A DNA stretch of 39,371 nucleotides from NCBI GenBank assembly GCA_017479085.1, contig JAFVCQ010000201.1:1-39371 (forward strand). The letters run 5' to 3'. How positions within the stretch are numbered: the first letter of the stretch is position 1; each line of letters starts with the position of its first letter. Origin of the DNA: Lachnospiraceae bacterium (GTDB taxonomy: Bacteria; Bacillota; Clostridia; Lachnospirales; Lachnospiraceae). Positions 1-9,400 of the stretch are shown piece after piece. The notes under the pieces are model-generated. The model was not told where the DNA came from, did no database searches, and was given only the letters and a program-made list of their open reading frames with translations. A program made the position numbers and the translations under genes.

Positions 1-61
1 ATATTCCTCTCCTTTTCTCACATACAGCACACTGCTCTGCTTCACCATTCTTATCTTCCTG

Positions 62-266
62 CATAAAGAAAGTCCGTCCAAAACGAAATCGTTCAGGACG
101 AACTGTAATCAGTCCGCGGTACCACCTGAATTACTGCACAGCAGTCACTCATAGAACCCGGTTGTCTTACGCGCAACCTGCGACGCACCTACTAACCGGA
201 ATCCCGGCGTTCAGATTGCAGCTTTCTCTTCGTCATCGCCTTTGCACTATTCTCTTTGCCAAAATA
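62..266 (-). promoter_or_regulatory. T-box leader with terminator; target gene lies beyond the left edge
   Basis: On the minus strand the antiterminator signature AGGTGGTACCGCGGA (113-127) is followed by an intrinsic terminator. The terminator stem GTTCGTCC/GGACGGAC closes over 72-103, and a T-rich tail follows at 62-71. This is the T-box layout used to sense uncharged tRNA and control aminoacyl-tRNA synthetase or amino-acid genes. A strong ribosome binding site, AGGAGAGG, lies at 6-13, so the controlled gene must start within a few bases beyond position 1. The leader is short (about 140 bases before the T-box motif) and I cannot place the distal Stem I loop or the specifier codon, so the amino acid is not assigned. 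Confidence 0.85.
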
Positions 267-272
267 TGTTCC

Positions 273-301
273 ATTATATATCAGCAATTTACGCTTGTCA
301 A
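273..301 (-). promoter_or_regulatory. Sigma-A promoter of the T-box leader
   Basis: On the minus strand a perfect TTGACA (296-301) and a perfect TATAAT (273-278) are separated by exactly 17 bases. Transcription would start near 266, at the beginning of the T-box leader. The site lies 41 bases past the end of the fliB remnant, so the T-box transcript is independent of that operon. Confidence 0.85.
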
Positions 302-342
302 GGTGCAGTTCGGCCGCCAACCGGCGACAGAATTGCAACGTC

Positions 343-1614
343 CTATGACAGCAATGCAATCAGAATATGCTCTACATCCAGAATCGGATGGGCGGACAAC
401 ACAAGCTGCAGCGATTCAAAATTATTATATGAATGCTCCACCTCTTTGGAATACGCATGTGCGACCAACACCTGATCCTCATATAAAAACTCCTTCTGCT
501 GCTTCAGCCAGACAGATATGTCGAGTTCCAGGATCACAAGATAGGATACGACTGCAAACTTGACCTTCGTAAATGCATCTCCATCATAGGATGCACCCAG
601 AAAATACTGAAACAGATAATACACGAGGATATGCTCAAATTCATATTCCTGTCTCTGATAATAATCCCAAAATTCCTGATAGGAAACCGCATAATTTCTT
701 AGAAAACTGCTCTGCTCCTCTTCTGCCTGTTCTGCGCTTGCCAGCCCTGCTGCGATCAAGACAGCATGCAGATCCTCACCACTGTGCATGATACACATTC
801 CATCAGACAACAGGACATTCCATTCCTCTTTGATGGTTTCCAGTCCCTCATACATGTTGAGAATCTGTTTCATCCAAACTTCTTTTTCCATTGTCCGGTT
901 ACGATATTTTTCAAAGGTCTGTTCTAATGACTTCCTCTTTTCAGGCTTCTGACCGCTTTCCAGCCTGCGCAGAATCGTATCGTACTGTCGTTGGTCGATC
1001 AATTCCTGCATCTCGCATGCAAACAGCAAAACCGCTGCTGCCCGCTCTGCAATTGGCCAATTTCTGTTTTGCAGGATGGAAAACAGAAACGGTCGCACCT
1101 CCCACAGCACTTCAAACAGCGGACGGTCTAATTGGTTCACGGTATTCCGTTACCAGAAAGCGATGGATCTGACCGGAACAGGCTGTTTTAATCCATATTC
1201 CACATCCGTTCCCTCTCTGTACTCGAAGGTCATTTTCTCATTCCTTGCAAGCATGATTCTGCTCGCCTCCGGACAGGACATCGTAAGACTGACCTCCTTG
1301 AGATCATCAAATTCTTCCACATGTCTTGGAAAATTGGTACAGGTTTCACACAGACAATCCTCACCCATCTCAATATAGATATCGCACAGATTATCCGAAT
1401 TCAAAAAAGGGCAGCGTGTGCCATTTAAGATAAACTGCTTGTCCCTGACCCGGGTATTGTCCTTCAATCGTTTTCCAAACGCTCCCGTCTGTTTCATATA
1501 TTTTTTTAAAGATGCATCATCCAGATCAATCTCCCAATTTTCACAACAGGAATCTTCACATATACCACCGATACATCGAAATTCCTTATAAAATGAAACC
1601 GTTCCATACTTCAT
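343..1614 (-). pseudogene. fliB: Flagellin lysine-N-methylase FliB, interrupted by an in-frame stop
   Basis: The N-terminal part (1150-1614, 154 residues) has the cysteine-rich pattern of the FliB family: Cys 14, 19, 23 and 24, then Cys 68, 77, 87, 89 and 92, and a CPEASR motif near residue 114. The family methylates lysines of flagellin. A TAA at 1150-1152 ends this reading frame. The next codons, in the same frame, continue directly into the C-terminal part of the family (343-1140; LFSILQNRNWPI followed by helical sequence). Read through, the protein would be 423 residues, a normal family length. It is therefore one gene with a nonsense change, not two genes; a GTG at 1138-1140 could restart the second part. 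The start at 1614 has AGAGG upstream. It follows proB by 32 bases. No flagellar gene is in the window. Read-through or a sequencing error remain possible. Confidence 0.8.
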
Positions 1615-1646
1615 TCTGTTTTCCTCTTTACCATTACACCAACATA

Positions 1647-2456
1647 TCAGCCTGGCTGATTGTTCACAGGAATAAAACGAGTTCCGACAGCCTCTCCCTC
1701 CATGATCCGATAGATATTTTCCGGATCGTTTCCATGTGCAATGTGAACCTCCATGCCATATAGGGTCGCATATTCTGCTGCCTCCAGCTTGGTGATCATA
1801 CCACCGGTTCCCCTGTTCGAACCGGAACCGGCTGCTAACTGTTTTAATTCCTCCGTGATCTGTCCCACCGTATGAATCAGTTCCACCTCCGGCTCCTCCT
1901 TCGGATTCCCGTTATACAATCCCTCAATATCTGACAAAATGATCCACCGGTCTGCCTCACACAGCTTTGCCACAATGGCCGAAAGCATATCGTTGTCACC
2001 AAATATCTTTTTCTCCGATTCGATCTCCGCATGACTGACCGAATCATTCTCATTCACAATCGGAATCATCCCATTTTCCAAAAGCGCTTCAAATGTATTC
2101 TTCAAATTGCACCTTTTCTCCTTGACTGCGATATCCTCTGCGGTCAGAAGAATCTGTCCCACGATATTGGCATACTCGCCAAAACACTTGTCATATATAT
2201 GCATCAGCTCACATTGTCCTACTGCAGCAGCCGCCTGTTTCATACAGACATCCTGTGGTTTGACCGGCAGATGCATCTTATTTACCCCTACTGCGATTGC
2301 ACCGGAGGATACCAGCACAACCTGATTCCCATCATTGTGCAGGGACGAAAGAACCTGTGCCAGTTTGTCAATCGTTCGGAAATTAGGTGCACCATTTTCT
2401 CCTGTCAACGTGGAGGTTCCCACCTTTACAACAATCCTCTGTTTTTCCATCTCCAC
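1647..2456 (-). CDS. proB: Glutamate 5-kinase (short form without PUA domain)
   Basis: This enzyme phosphorylates glutamate with ATP to glutamyl-5-phosphate, the first step of proline synthesis. The amino-acid-kinase fold is clear: IVVKVGTSTL at residues 8-17, LVSSGAIAVG near 49-58, PIVNENDSVS near 132, FGDNDMLSA and the GTGGMITK loop. The protein is 269 residues and ends right after the kinase domain (GTRFIPVNN), so it lacks the C-terminal PUA domain of the about 370-residue E. coli form. Short forms occur in other bacteria. It lies 27 bases after the nrnA-like gene and 32 bases before fliB, so the three are probably cotranscribed. proA is not in the window. Confidence 0.93.
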   Translation of the reverse strand: MEMEKQRIVVKVGTSTLTGENGAPNFRTIDKLAQVLSSLHNDGNQVVLVSSGAIAVGVNKMHLPVKPQDVCMKQAAAAVGQCELMHIYDKCFGEYANIVGQILLTAEDIAVKEKRCNLKNTFEALLENGMIPIVNENDSVSHAEIESEKKIFGDNDMLSAIVAKLCEADRWIILSDIEGLYNGNPKEEPEVELIHTVGQITEELKQLAAGSGSNRGTGGMITKLEAAEYATLYGMEVHIAHGNDPENIYRIMEGEAVGTRFIPVNNQPG

Positions 2457-2483
2457 TCTACTCCTTTATGTAACTATCGCATA

Positions 2484-3491
2484 TCACGATCTCACAACAT
2501 GCTCCTTTTCCTCAATCGCAATTCGTTCCTGCTCAATTGTTTCCATAAACCGCTTGCGAATCATAAAATCGGCATTGCGTCCTAATGCATGAATCTTTTC
2601 TCCGGACAGTACACCTCCCGCCATAGAGAAATGACCACCGCCACCACCGCCAAGCTCCTGCAATGCCTTCTGGGTGATCACACCTGCATGACAGGTTGCG
2701 GTCTCATTGCGCACAGAGAACTTGTAGCCTCCATTACTGACCGCATACACCACCGAAAACTCCACTACATCCAGCCCGAGAATAAAATCCGATATCATGG
2801 CAACCTGTGCATCCTGACAGTCAAAGGTGATCTTTGCAAAGCCGACATTCTCATAGATCTTGATGCTCTTGATCGCCTCACCGTAAGCATGCAGATCCTC
2901 AATTCCCATATTGTTATTGTACATGGATATTACCTTCCGATAATCTGCAAACTTGTGCAGATACGCAAACATACTGATATCGAAGTCCGTCACACCACGA
3001 TTAAAGGAATCGGTATCCATCTTAAGACCATACAGCAATGCCGTTGCCGTATTGGAATCCAATGTCGTTCCACTATCCTTAAAATAGCTGGCAACAATAG
3101 AACAGCAGGCTCCACAGATCCGGATATCGCTATATCGGTACGAGCACGGAATCATGGTTGGATGATGATCGATGCATGCCACCTCATCTCCCGGAAAATC
3201 TGTTATATTCGAATTATACTTCTGCGCATCCACTGTGACAATATAATCGGTTTCCTTCATATCAGGCAGATCATCAATATACACCGGATGAATACCAAAT
3301 TCGTCTACCATACGCTTTGTGCTGTTCTTATCAATCTTACCGGCATAACAGATCGTAGACTCCACTCCGTTTGCATGCAGAAACACCTGCAACCCAAATG
3401 CAGACGCCAATGCATCCGGATCCGGAAAATTATGCATCTGTAAATATACCGTGTGATCCTTTAGTAACTCAATCAAATTTCTCCAATCCAT
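2484..3491 (-). CDS. DHH/DHHA1 phosphoesterase (NrnA-like oligoribonuclease / pAp phosphatase family)
   Basis: The 335-residue protein carries the DHH motifs in order: HNFPDPDA at 20-27 (metal ligands H20, D24, D26), VDAQ with D88, and IDHH at 107-110. The C-terminal DHHA1 substrate motif GGGGGGHFSMAGG lies near 280-292. NrnA-type enzymes degrade short RNA oligonucleotides and dephosphorylate pAp in the cytoplasm; the exact substrate cannot be told from sequence. The ATG start has a GGGGG-type ribosome binding site about 8 bases upstream. It is the first gene of the leftward operon with proB and fliB, and it is divergent from the pyrophosphatase gene. Both enzymes belong to the DHH superfamily. 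Confidence 0.88.
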   Translation of the reverse strand: MDWRNLIELLKDHTVYLQMHNFPDPDALASAFGLQVFLHANGVESTICYAGKIDKNSTKRMVDEFGIHPVYIDDLPDMKETDYIVTVDAQKYNSNITDFPGDEVACIDHHPTMIPCSYRYSDIRICGACCSIVASYFKDSGTTLDSNTATALLYGLKMDTDSFNRGVTDFDISMFAYLHKFADYRKVISMYNNNMGIEDLHAYGEAIKSIKIYENVGFAKITFDCQDAQVAMISDFILGLDVVEFSVVYAVSNGGYKFSVRNETATCHAGVITQKALQELGGGGGGHFSMAGGVLSGEKIHALGRNADFMIRKRFMETIEQERIAIEEKEHVVRS

Positions 3492-3529
3492 ATAGTTCCC
3501 CCTGAAAGCTTTTTCCTTACCAAAGCAAT

Positions 3530-3558
3530 ATCATACCACAATTATCATCATTTCTCAA
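3530..3558 (-). promoter_or_regulatory. Promoter of the nrnA-like/proB/fliB operon
   Basis: On the minus strand TTGAGA (3553-3558) and TATGAT (3530-3535) are separated by 17 bases, each one mismatch from the sigma-A consensus. Transcription would start near 3523, about 30 bases ahead of the 3491 start codon. Confidence 0.7.
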
Positions 3559-3609
3559 CATTTTCATACGAATCATCAAAATACCTTACTATTTACATTC
3601 TGACCGGAC

Positions 3610-3638
3610 TTGCAATTTTGTCTATAAACTACTATGAT
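3610..3638 (+). promoter_or_regulatory. Promoter of the pyrophosphatase gene
   Basis: TTGCAA (3610-3615) and TATGAT (3633-3638) are separated by 17 bases, about 80 bases before the start codon at 3719. The leader contains a GC-rich inverted repeat around 3652-3674. Confidence 0.65.
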
Positions 3639-3718
3639 ATAGATAATAAAAAGCCGGCCGCAATCCCGCCGGACGAACTTACAAACTCATTTTCAGGATA
3701 GAAAGGAACTTCACACAA

Positions 3719-5368
3719 ATGGAACAATCGCCTATTATAGTAGTTGGACATAAAAATCCGGATACCGATTCCATCTGCTCTGCCATTGCCTATGCTGCCC
3801 TCAAAAATCAGCTCCAACCGGATTCCTGCGTTCCAAAGCGGGCCGGAGCTATCAATAATGAGACGGCCTTTGTACTGAAATATTTTCAGGTGGACACACC
3901 GGAGCTGGTCGAAGATGTCAATACGCAGGTAATGGATATCGAATACCGCAAAACTCCCGGAATCAAAGACAGTATCTCCATCAAGGATGCCTGGAACATG
4001 ATGCGCGAGTTAGACGTTGTCACCCTGCCCATTGTAGGTGCACATCATATGCTCGAAGGAATCATAACGATCAATGACATTGCCACGTCCTATATGGATG
4101 TATACGACAATGACATTCTCGCAAAGGCCAAGACACCATACTCCAATCTGGTGGCTGTCTTAGAGGGAACGCTGGTATCCGGCAATCCACACAATCACAT
4201 TGTGAACGGCAAGGTTTCTGTCGGTGCGGCCAACCCGCATCTGATCGAACATCTCCTTGAGCCGGATGACATTATGATCGTGGGAGACCGGGTCGATATA
4301 CAGATCTGTGGCATTGAGATGGGAATCGGCTGTCTGATTCTGTGTCTGGATGCACCCGTCAATCCATTGGTTCTCCAGCTTGCAAAAGAGAGGGAATGCA
4401 GTGTGATCACTACCAAGCTGGATGCCTATACCGCCTCCCGTCTGATCAACCAGAGTATTCCGGTCAAATATTTTATGAGAAAGCAGAATCTGATCACCTT
4501 CCAGTTGGACGAGACGGTGGAATCCATCAAGGAGATCATGTCCAAAAAACGACACCGGGATTTCCCAATCGTTGATGACATGGGGCGCTACTATGGTATG
4601 GTATCCCGACGGAATCTGTTAGCGCTTCGCAAGAAAAAAGTGATCTTAGTGGATCACAATGAAAAATCCCAGGCCGTAGACGGAATCGAAGATGCAGAGA
4701 TCTGTGAGATCATTGATCATCACAGGCTTGGTTCCTTACAGACCATTTCTCCTGTGTATTTTCGGAATCAGCCTGTCGGCTGCACCGCAACGATCATTTA
4801 CCAGATGTATCAGGAAAACAATCAGCCGGTACGCCGTGAGATTGCCGGTCTGCTGTGTGCTGCCATCCTGTCCGACACCTTATTGTTCCGTTCTCCAACA
4901 TGTACCCCTCTGGATGAATCTACCGCCAGACAATTAGCGAAGCTTGCCGAGATCGATCTGGCCTCCTTTGCTATGGATATGTTCGAGGCCGGAAGCAGCC
5001 TGCGCAACAAGACACCCGCTGAACTCTTTAATCAGGATTATAAGACATTTCAGGTGGATCAGCTCGGAATCGGTGTCAGTCAGATCAGCTCGATCAATCA
5101 GCATGAGCTTGATCATGTGGCTGCCCAGATGCAGAAGTACGTCACAGAGAATCTTGCCACTATGCCGGTACAGCTCGTCTATGTTATGTTAACCAACATC
5201 CACAAACAGACTTCTTTGCTCCTTGCCTTTGGCACAAATGCCATTCAATATGCGGCCTCTGCTTTCCGGGTCGTTCCGGAGGATAATGTGTGTACCCTTC
5301 CGGGCGTGGTATCCCGCAAAAAACAGGTGGTTCCGGCTTTGGTCAGCACCCTGCAGCAAGAGCTATGA
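3719..5368 (+). CDS. ppaC: Manganese-dependent (family II) inorganic pyrophosphatase with CBS and DRTGG domains
   Basis: This cytoplasmic enzyme hydrolyses pyrophosphate to phosphate. The DHH domain starts with GHKNPDTDS at 10-18 and resumes after a regulatory insert with VDHN (311-314) and IIDHH (331-335). The C-terminal substrate-binding SRKKQ motif lies near residue 533. Residues about 75-305 are the insert: CBS1 (about 75-130), a DRTGG-like domain (about 140-245) and CBS2 (about 250-305). At 549 residues it matches CBS-DRTGG-CBS pyrophosphatases, in which adenine nucleotides are known to regulate activity (AMP/ADP inhibit; ATP and diadenosine polyphosphates activate). The ATG at 3719 has AGAAAGGA upstream. 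The gene converges with the D-lactate dehydrogenase gene, leaving only 17 bases between stop codons and no clear terminator. Confidence 0.94.
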   Translation: MEQSPIIVVGHKNPDTDSICSAIAYAALKNQLQPDSCVPKRAGAINNETAFVLKYFQVDTPELVEDVNTQVMDIEYRKTPGIKDSISIKDAWNMMRELDVVTLPIVGAHHMLEGIITINDIATSYMDVYDNDILAKAKTPYSNLVAVLEGTLVSGNPHNHIVNGKVSVGAANPHLIEHLLEPDDIMIVGDRVDIQICGIEMGIGCLILCLDAPVNPLVLQLAKERECSVITTKLDAYTASRLINQSIPVKYFMRKQNLITFQLDETVESIKEIMSKKRHRDFPIVDDMGRYYGMVSRRNLLALRKKKVILVDHNEKSQAVDGIEDAEICEIIDHHRLGSLQTISPVYFRNQPVGCTATIIYQMYQENNQPVRREIAGLLCAAILSDTLLFRSPTCTPLDESTARQLAKLAEIDLASFAMDMFEAGSSLRNKTPAELFNQDYKTFQVDQLGIGVSQISSINQHELDHVAAQMQKYVTENLATMPVQLVYVMLTNIHKQTSLLLAFGTNAIQYAASAFRVVPEDNVCTLPGVVSRKKQVVPALVSTLQQEL

Positions 5369-5385
5369 CGCCCCTCCTGCTAAAT

Positions 5386-6378
5386 TTACGGTTCTACCAG
5401 ATTGACCCGATCGATCGTCCCCTGCTCATAATCCAGTGCATTCTGAAGCGTAGTCCGGCTGATCGCAGCAAGTGCCTCACGCGTCAGAAAGCCCTGATGG
5501 GACGTCACAATCACATTCGGAAACGACAGCAGTCTGGCGGTCACGGAATGCTCTAACAGCTCATCCTCCCGGTTTTCAAACACGTTATCCCCTTCCTCCT
5601 CATATACATCTAATCCCACTCCAAAGAATTTTTTGCTTCGAATCCCCTGAATCAGATCTTCCGTCTTGACCAGACCACCCCGAGAGGTATTGACCAATAC
5701 CACGTCATCTTTCATCATGGCAATCGTATCTTTATTGATCAAATGCCGGGTTTCCCCGGTTAAAGGACAGTGCAGAGACAGCAGATCGCTCTGTTTCAGC
5801 ACATCCTCTAACGACATATACTCCACAAAATCCAGCTCTTTATTCGGATACATATCGTAGGCGATGACCCGCATTCCAAATCCTCTGCAGATTCTGCACA
5901 TAGCTGCACCTATCTTACCGGTTCCAACAATTCCCGCTGTTTTCTGATAAAAATTGATTCCGGTCAATCCCACCAGACTGAAGTTATTCTCTCTTACACG
6001 GATATAGCTCTTATGCAGGTGGCGGTTTACCGAAAGAGCCAGCGTCATGGCAAGCTCTGCAACCGCTTCCGGAGAGTACCCCGGCACACGAAGAACCGTC
6101 ATTCCATACTCCTCTGTCTTTTTCAGATCCACATTGTTAAAACCGGCGCATCGAAGCAGGATCAGGGATATCCCGATTTCATGAAGCCTGTCGATCACCG
6201 GTGCGCTGAGATCGGAATTTACAAAGGCGCAGATTGCATCGTATCCCGCTGCAAGCGAAACCGTCTTGGGTGAAATATCGATTTCCTGATAGGTGATCTC
6301 AATCCCCTCGTAGTTCTGTAACTCCTTATCAAATGATTCCTTGTCATAATTCACTGCATCATAAAATAAAATTTTCAT
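5386..6378 (-). CDS. ldhA: D-lactate dehydrogenase (D-2-hydroxyacid dehydrogenase family)
   Basis: This enzyme interconverts pyruvate and D-lactate with NAD(H), a fermentative electron sink. The NAD-binding motif GTGKIG is at 152-157 and the NAD-selective acid is D175 (AYDMYP). The catalytic set is complete: R233 (NTSRGG), E262 (DVYEEEGDNVF) and H294 (SHQGF). The long EEEGDNVFENRED insertion is typical of true D-lactate dehydrogenases in this superfamily. The 330-residue length is normal. It starts only 24 bases after the triple-VWA gene, with AAGGAAG as ribosome binding site and no visible promoter or terminator between them. It is therefore plausibly the last gene of the MoxR/VWA run, which would be an unusual partner. 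Confidence 0.92.
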   Translation of the reverse strand: MKILFYDAVNYDKESFDKELQNYEGIEITYQEIDISPKTVSLAAGYDAICAFVNSDLSAPVIDRLHEIGISLILLRCAGFNNVDLKKTEEYGMTVLRVPGYSPEAVAELAMTLALSVNRHLHKSYIRVRENNFSLVGLTGINFYQKTAGIVGTGKIGAAMCRICRGFGMRVIAYDMYPNKELDFVEYMSLEDVLKQSDLLSLHCPLTGETRHLINKDTIAMMKDDVVLVNTSRGGLVKTEDLIQGIRSKKFFGVGLDVYEEEGDNVFENREDELLEHSVTARLLSFPNVIVTSHQGFLTREALAAISRTTLQNALDYEQGTIDRVNLVEP

Positions 6379-6402
6379 AATGATATCTTCCTTTCTGTCC
6401 TG

Positions 6403-9400
6403 TTACATTTTTTGATTCCTCTCCTGCTTTTTCTTTAAAAGCTGGTTCATATCCAATTTCTCATTTTGGGACTGCGATTGCACGTCCTGCCTCTTCCCCG
6501 GTTCTGCTGCTTTGCGTTCCGCTTTTTTCCCCGTCTGTTCCTTTCTCCTTTTCCCTTTGATCTCCATGTCTGCTGTATCGGCTGACGTTGCCTGCTGTAC
6601 ATCCTCTGTCCGGGAAACGGCAGCGTCCCTTTGTGCCAGATGTTCTTCACGGAGATGCTCCGTCTCCTCATGCAATACCGGCTTTTTCCTTCCCGGGCTC
6701 TGCATTTTTGTCTTTATCACATTCCATCCCTTCTGCACATAGACCAGCATATCCACCGAGAATCTCCGAATGATAATGTCAAACAGGAACAGGAAGACTG
6801 CCAGCATCAGTAAGGGAACGGTCAGGGAAACCCGGGTCGGTACCGCTTTCTGATTCTTAGACCATATATCATCCTCCAATGTCACCTCTGTCCCTCCCGC
6901 CTGTTTCACAAAGGTGGCAAAATCGCTGTCTGCGCTGTTAAACTGATACTCTGCGGAATACTGATTTGCGTAGGCAGTATTATAACTCTTAATCACCTCC
7001 CCATCCGCCTGCTTTCTCACACTGACACTATAAACTCCAACCTCATCCATGTCCAGTACGGCTTCAAATGCACCCGGCTTGACTGCATCCAGTGACACCT
7101 CTTTGGTATTGCCATTCTCGTCTGTAATGACCGCATTCACCTTTGTATTTTTATCATATTCCTTCGTTTCATAGGAGACCGTTGCCGTATTTCCCTCCTT
7201 TACCACCTCCAGATCATCATCGCCCAGCTCCGTATCGGACAGCACATAATTCACAAGATTCGACCATAGCATCGGATATCGGTCCCATCCTGCATACTCA
7301 GCCGTCCATTCATTATTGCCATCACTGGCCCATGCAACGGTTCTTCCCAACCCGCACTGCCATGTACTGAGCAGCGGGTCTCCCTGATCGGATTCCAGTA
7401 TCACATCCGTCGTCTGCTTCGGAGTCGTGGCCACATAGCCCAAAAGTGCCGGACAACCCTCTTCCATGACCCCGCTTAAAAGCTCATTGCTGCTTGTGAT
7501 CGTCGGATAAAATTCTCCATTCACCAGATACGTATTGGTTGATAAATATACCTCCTGCGCAAAAATACGAGGAATGGAGTTATTGATATCTGTATAATAA
7601 AATCTTCCCCCACACTCCTGTGCAAGATTGGATAGCAGATTCTGATCGGAATCACTGCCCACCGCCACGGTAGAAACCGTAATGCCTGCCTGATTTATGA
7701 GATTGATCAGATCGTCATACTCCGTAAACCCATCCTGTCCGTCCGTCAGCAAAATAATATGCTTCAGCTTTGCATCACTTGACAAAATCTGCTCATAAGC
7801 CTGCTGTAAGGCGGGATAAATGCTGGTTCCCCCTCCCTCTGCAATGGTTCGGATCTCATCCTTTATCTGCTCTACGTCGGAAGCCTGCTGCATCGGAACG
7901 ATCCAGTGGTAAGTATCATCAAAGGCCATTACCCCAATCTCATCTGTATTTCTGAGTTCAGATACCCCGGATATCGCCGCCTGTTTTGCCAGATCCAGTC
8001 CCGTTACCGTCGAGTCCTCTACTGCCGGCATCACCATACTGCCCGACTGGTCAATCACCATCGCCATCGCCATTTTGGGAATCTCCTTCTCTCCCTGCAG
8101 ATCCATATAGACGGGCAGCAGCTCTTCCAAAACGGTATCCCTGTAATTGCCCAGCGCATAGCTGTTCTCCCCTCCAATACAGATATAACCCCCTGCAAAA
8201 TCCTTCACATAGGATTCCAGCGAGTCCACAAAGCCCGGCTTCAGATCGTCGTAATACACATCCAACGTGATCACGGCCTTATAGCGATTAAGTTCTGATA
8301 TCGTCACCGGAGCTCCCTTCGGTGTTACCTTGTCATACTCAATGTTTGCCGCCGTCAGAACCTTTTCAAACTCGTTTCCCTCCCCTGCCTTTCCCTCGAT
8401 CAACAGCACCTTCGGCTTTGCCTCAATCTGGGAGAAGGTGACATAGGTATTATTTACAGAAATCGTATCGTTCTCCGGCTCAATCACCGCCTTGTACTGC
8501 GCAATCGCTCCCTCCTCCCCGACATCCTCAAACACAAACTGGTTTCTTCCCTTGTTCACATGAATGTCCTGTTGTCCTTTCAGATTGCGCCCTGCATACA
8601 GAGAAAGCCTTGCATCCGTCTCCACATTGGATGTAACCGATACCGTCACGTTATAATGATCTCCTGCATGAATGACCCTTGGTGCGGTCAGACCATTTAT
8701 ATAGACCTCATCATTGCCTCCAATACTGTCCTCCATGGTCACGGTGAACAGCTCCACGTCATTTCCCTTTATGGTAGTGGCAGACAGACTCATACTACCC
8801 TCATTCTCGTTTCCGTCCGTAATCAGCACCAGACGCTTTCCCGCCCCTTCATCAAACATAGAGGCCGCCGTCTGTACCGCCTTTTCAATATTGGTAGCCG
8901 CTGTTACCGGATTCACGGTAAAGGTTGAAAACACCTTCCGGTCGGAAAGGAACTGTTCGACTGCGGTATCCTTTCCAAACACGACAATTCCGCACAAATT
9001 ATGCTCCGGCATGTCCGATACGGTCTTGCGCAGATAGGCTTCGAGCTCTTTCTGATTGCCTGACATACTGTCCGAGATGTCCACCAGAAAAATAGTTTCG
9101 CTTTTCTTCTGTTTTTTCGGTACCGAGACACCGGCCATAGCAAGGATCACCGCAAGCAGTACCAGACACCGAACCACCAGAAACTGGTTTCTCTTTGTGG
9201 AGCGAACCTGCCTGACATATACAATCCATTCCACCACCAGCAGCACTACTGCCAGCATCAGAATCAGATTGCGAATTGCCCTGCCTCCGGTTTTCTTTTG
9301 CTTCTGACTGCCCTCCACAACGACCGGATCGACCGGACTGACATTGGATTCCTCCGTCACCGGAAAATTCACAATTTCCGAATATTCCACACCGCTCCCA

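Noticed and set aside
1138-1152. TAA at 1150 as the boundary between two independent genes
   Set aside because: Both halves belong to one family in the correct order and in the same frame, and the second has no ribosome binding site near its GTG.
3652-3674. GC-rich inverted repeat followed by T residues on the minus strand as a terminator
   Set aside because: Only about 5 bp of stem pair and it would act antisense to the pyrophosphatase leader, where no minus-strand gene ends.
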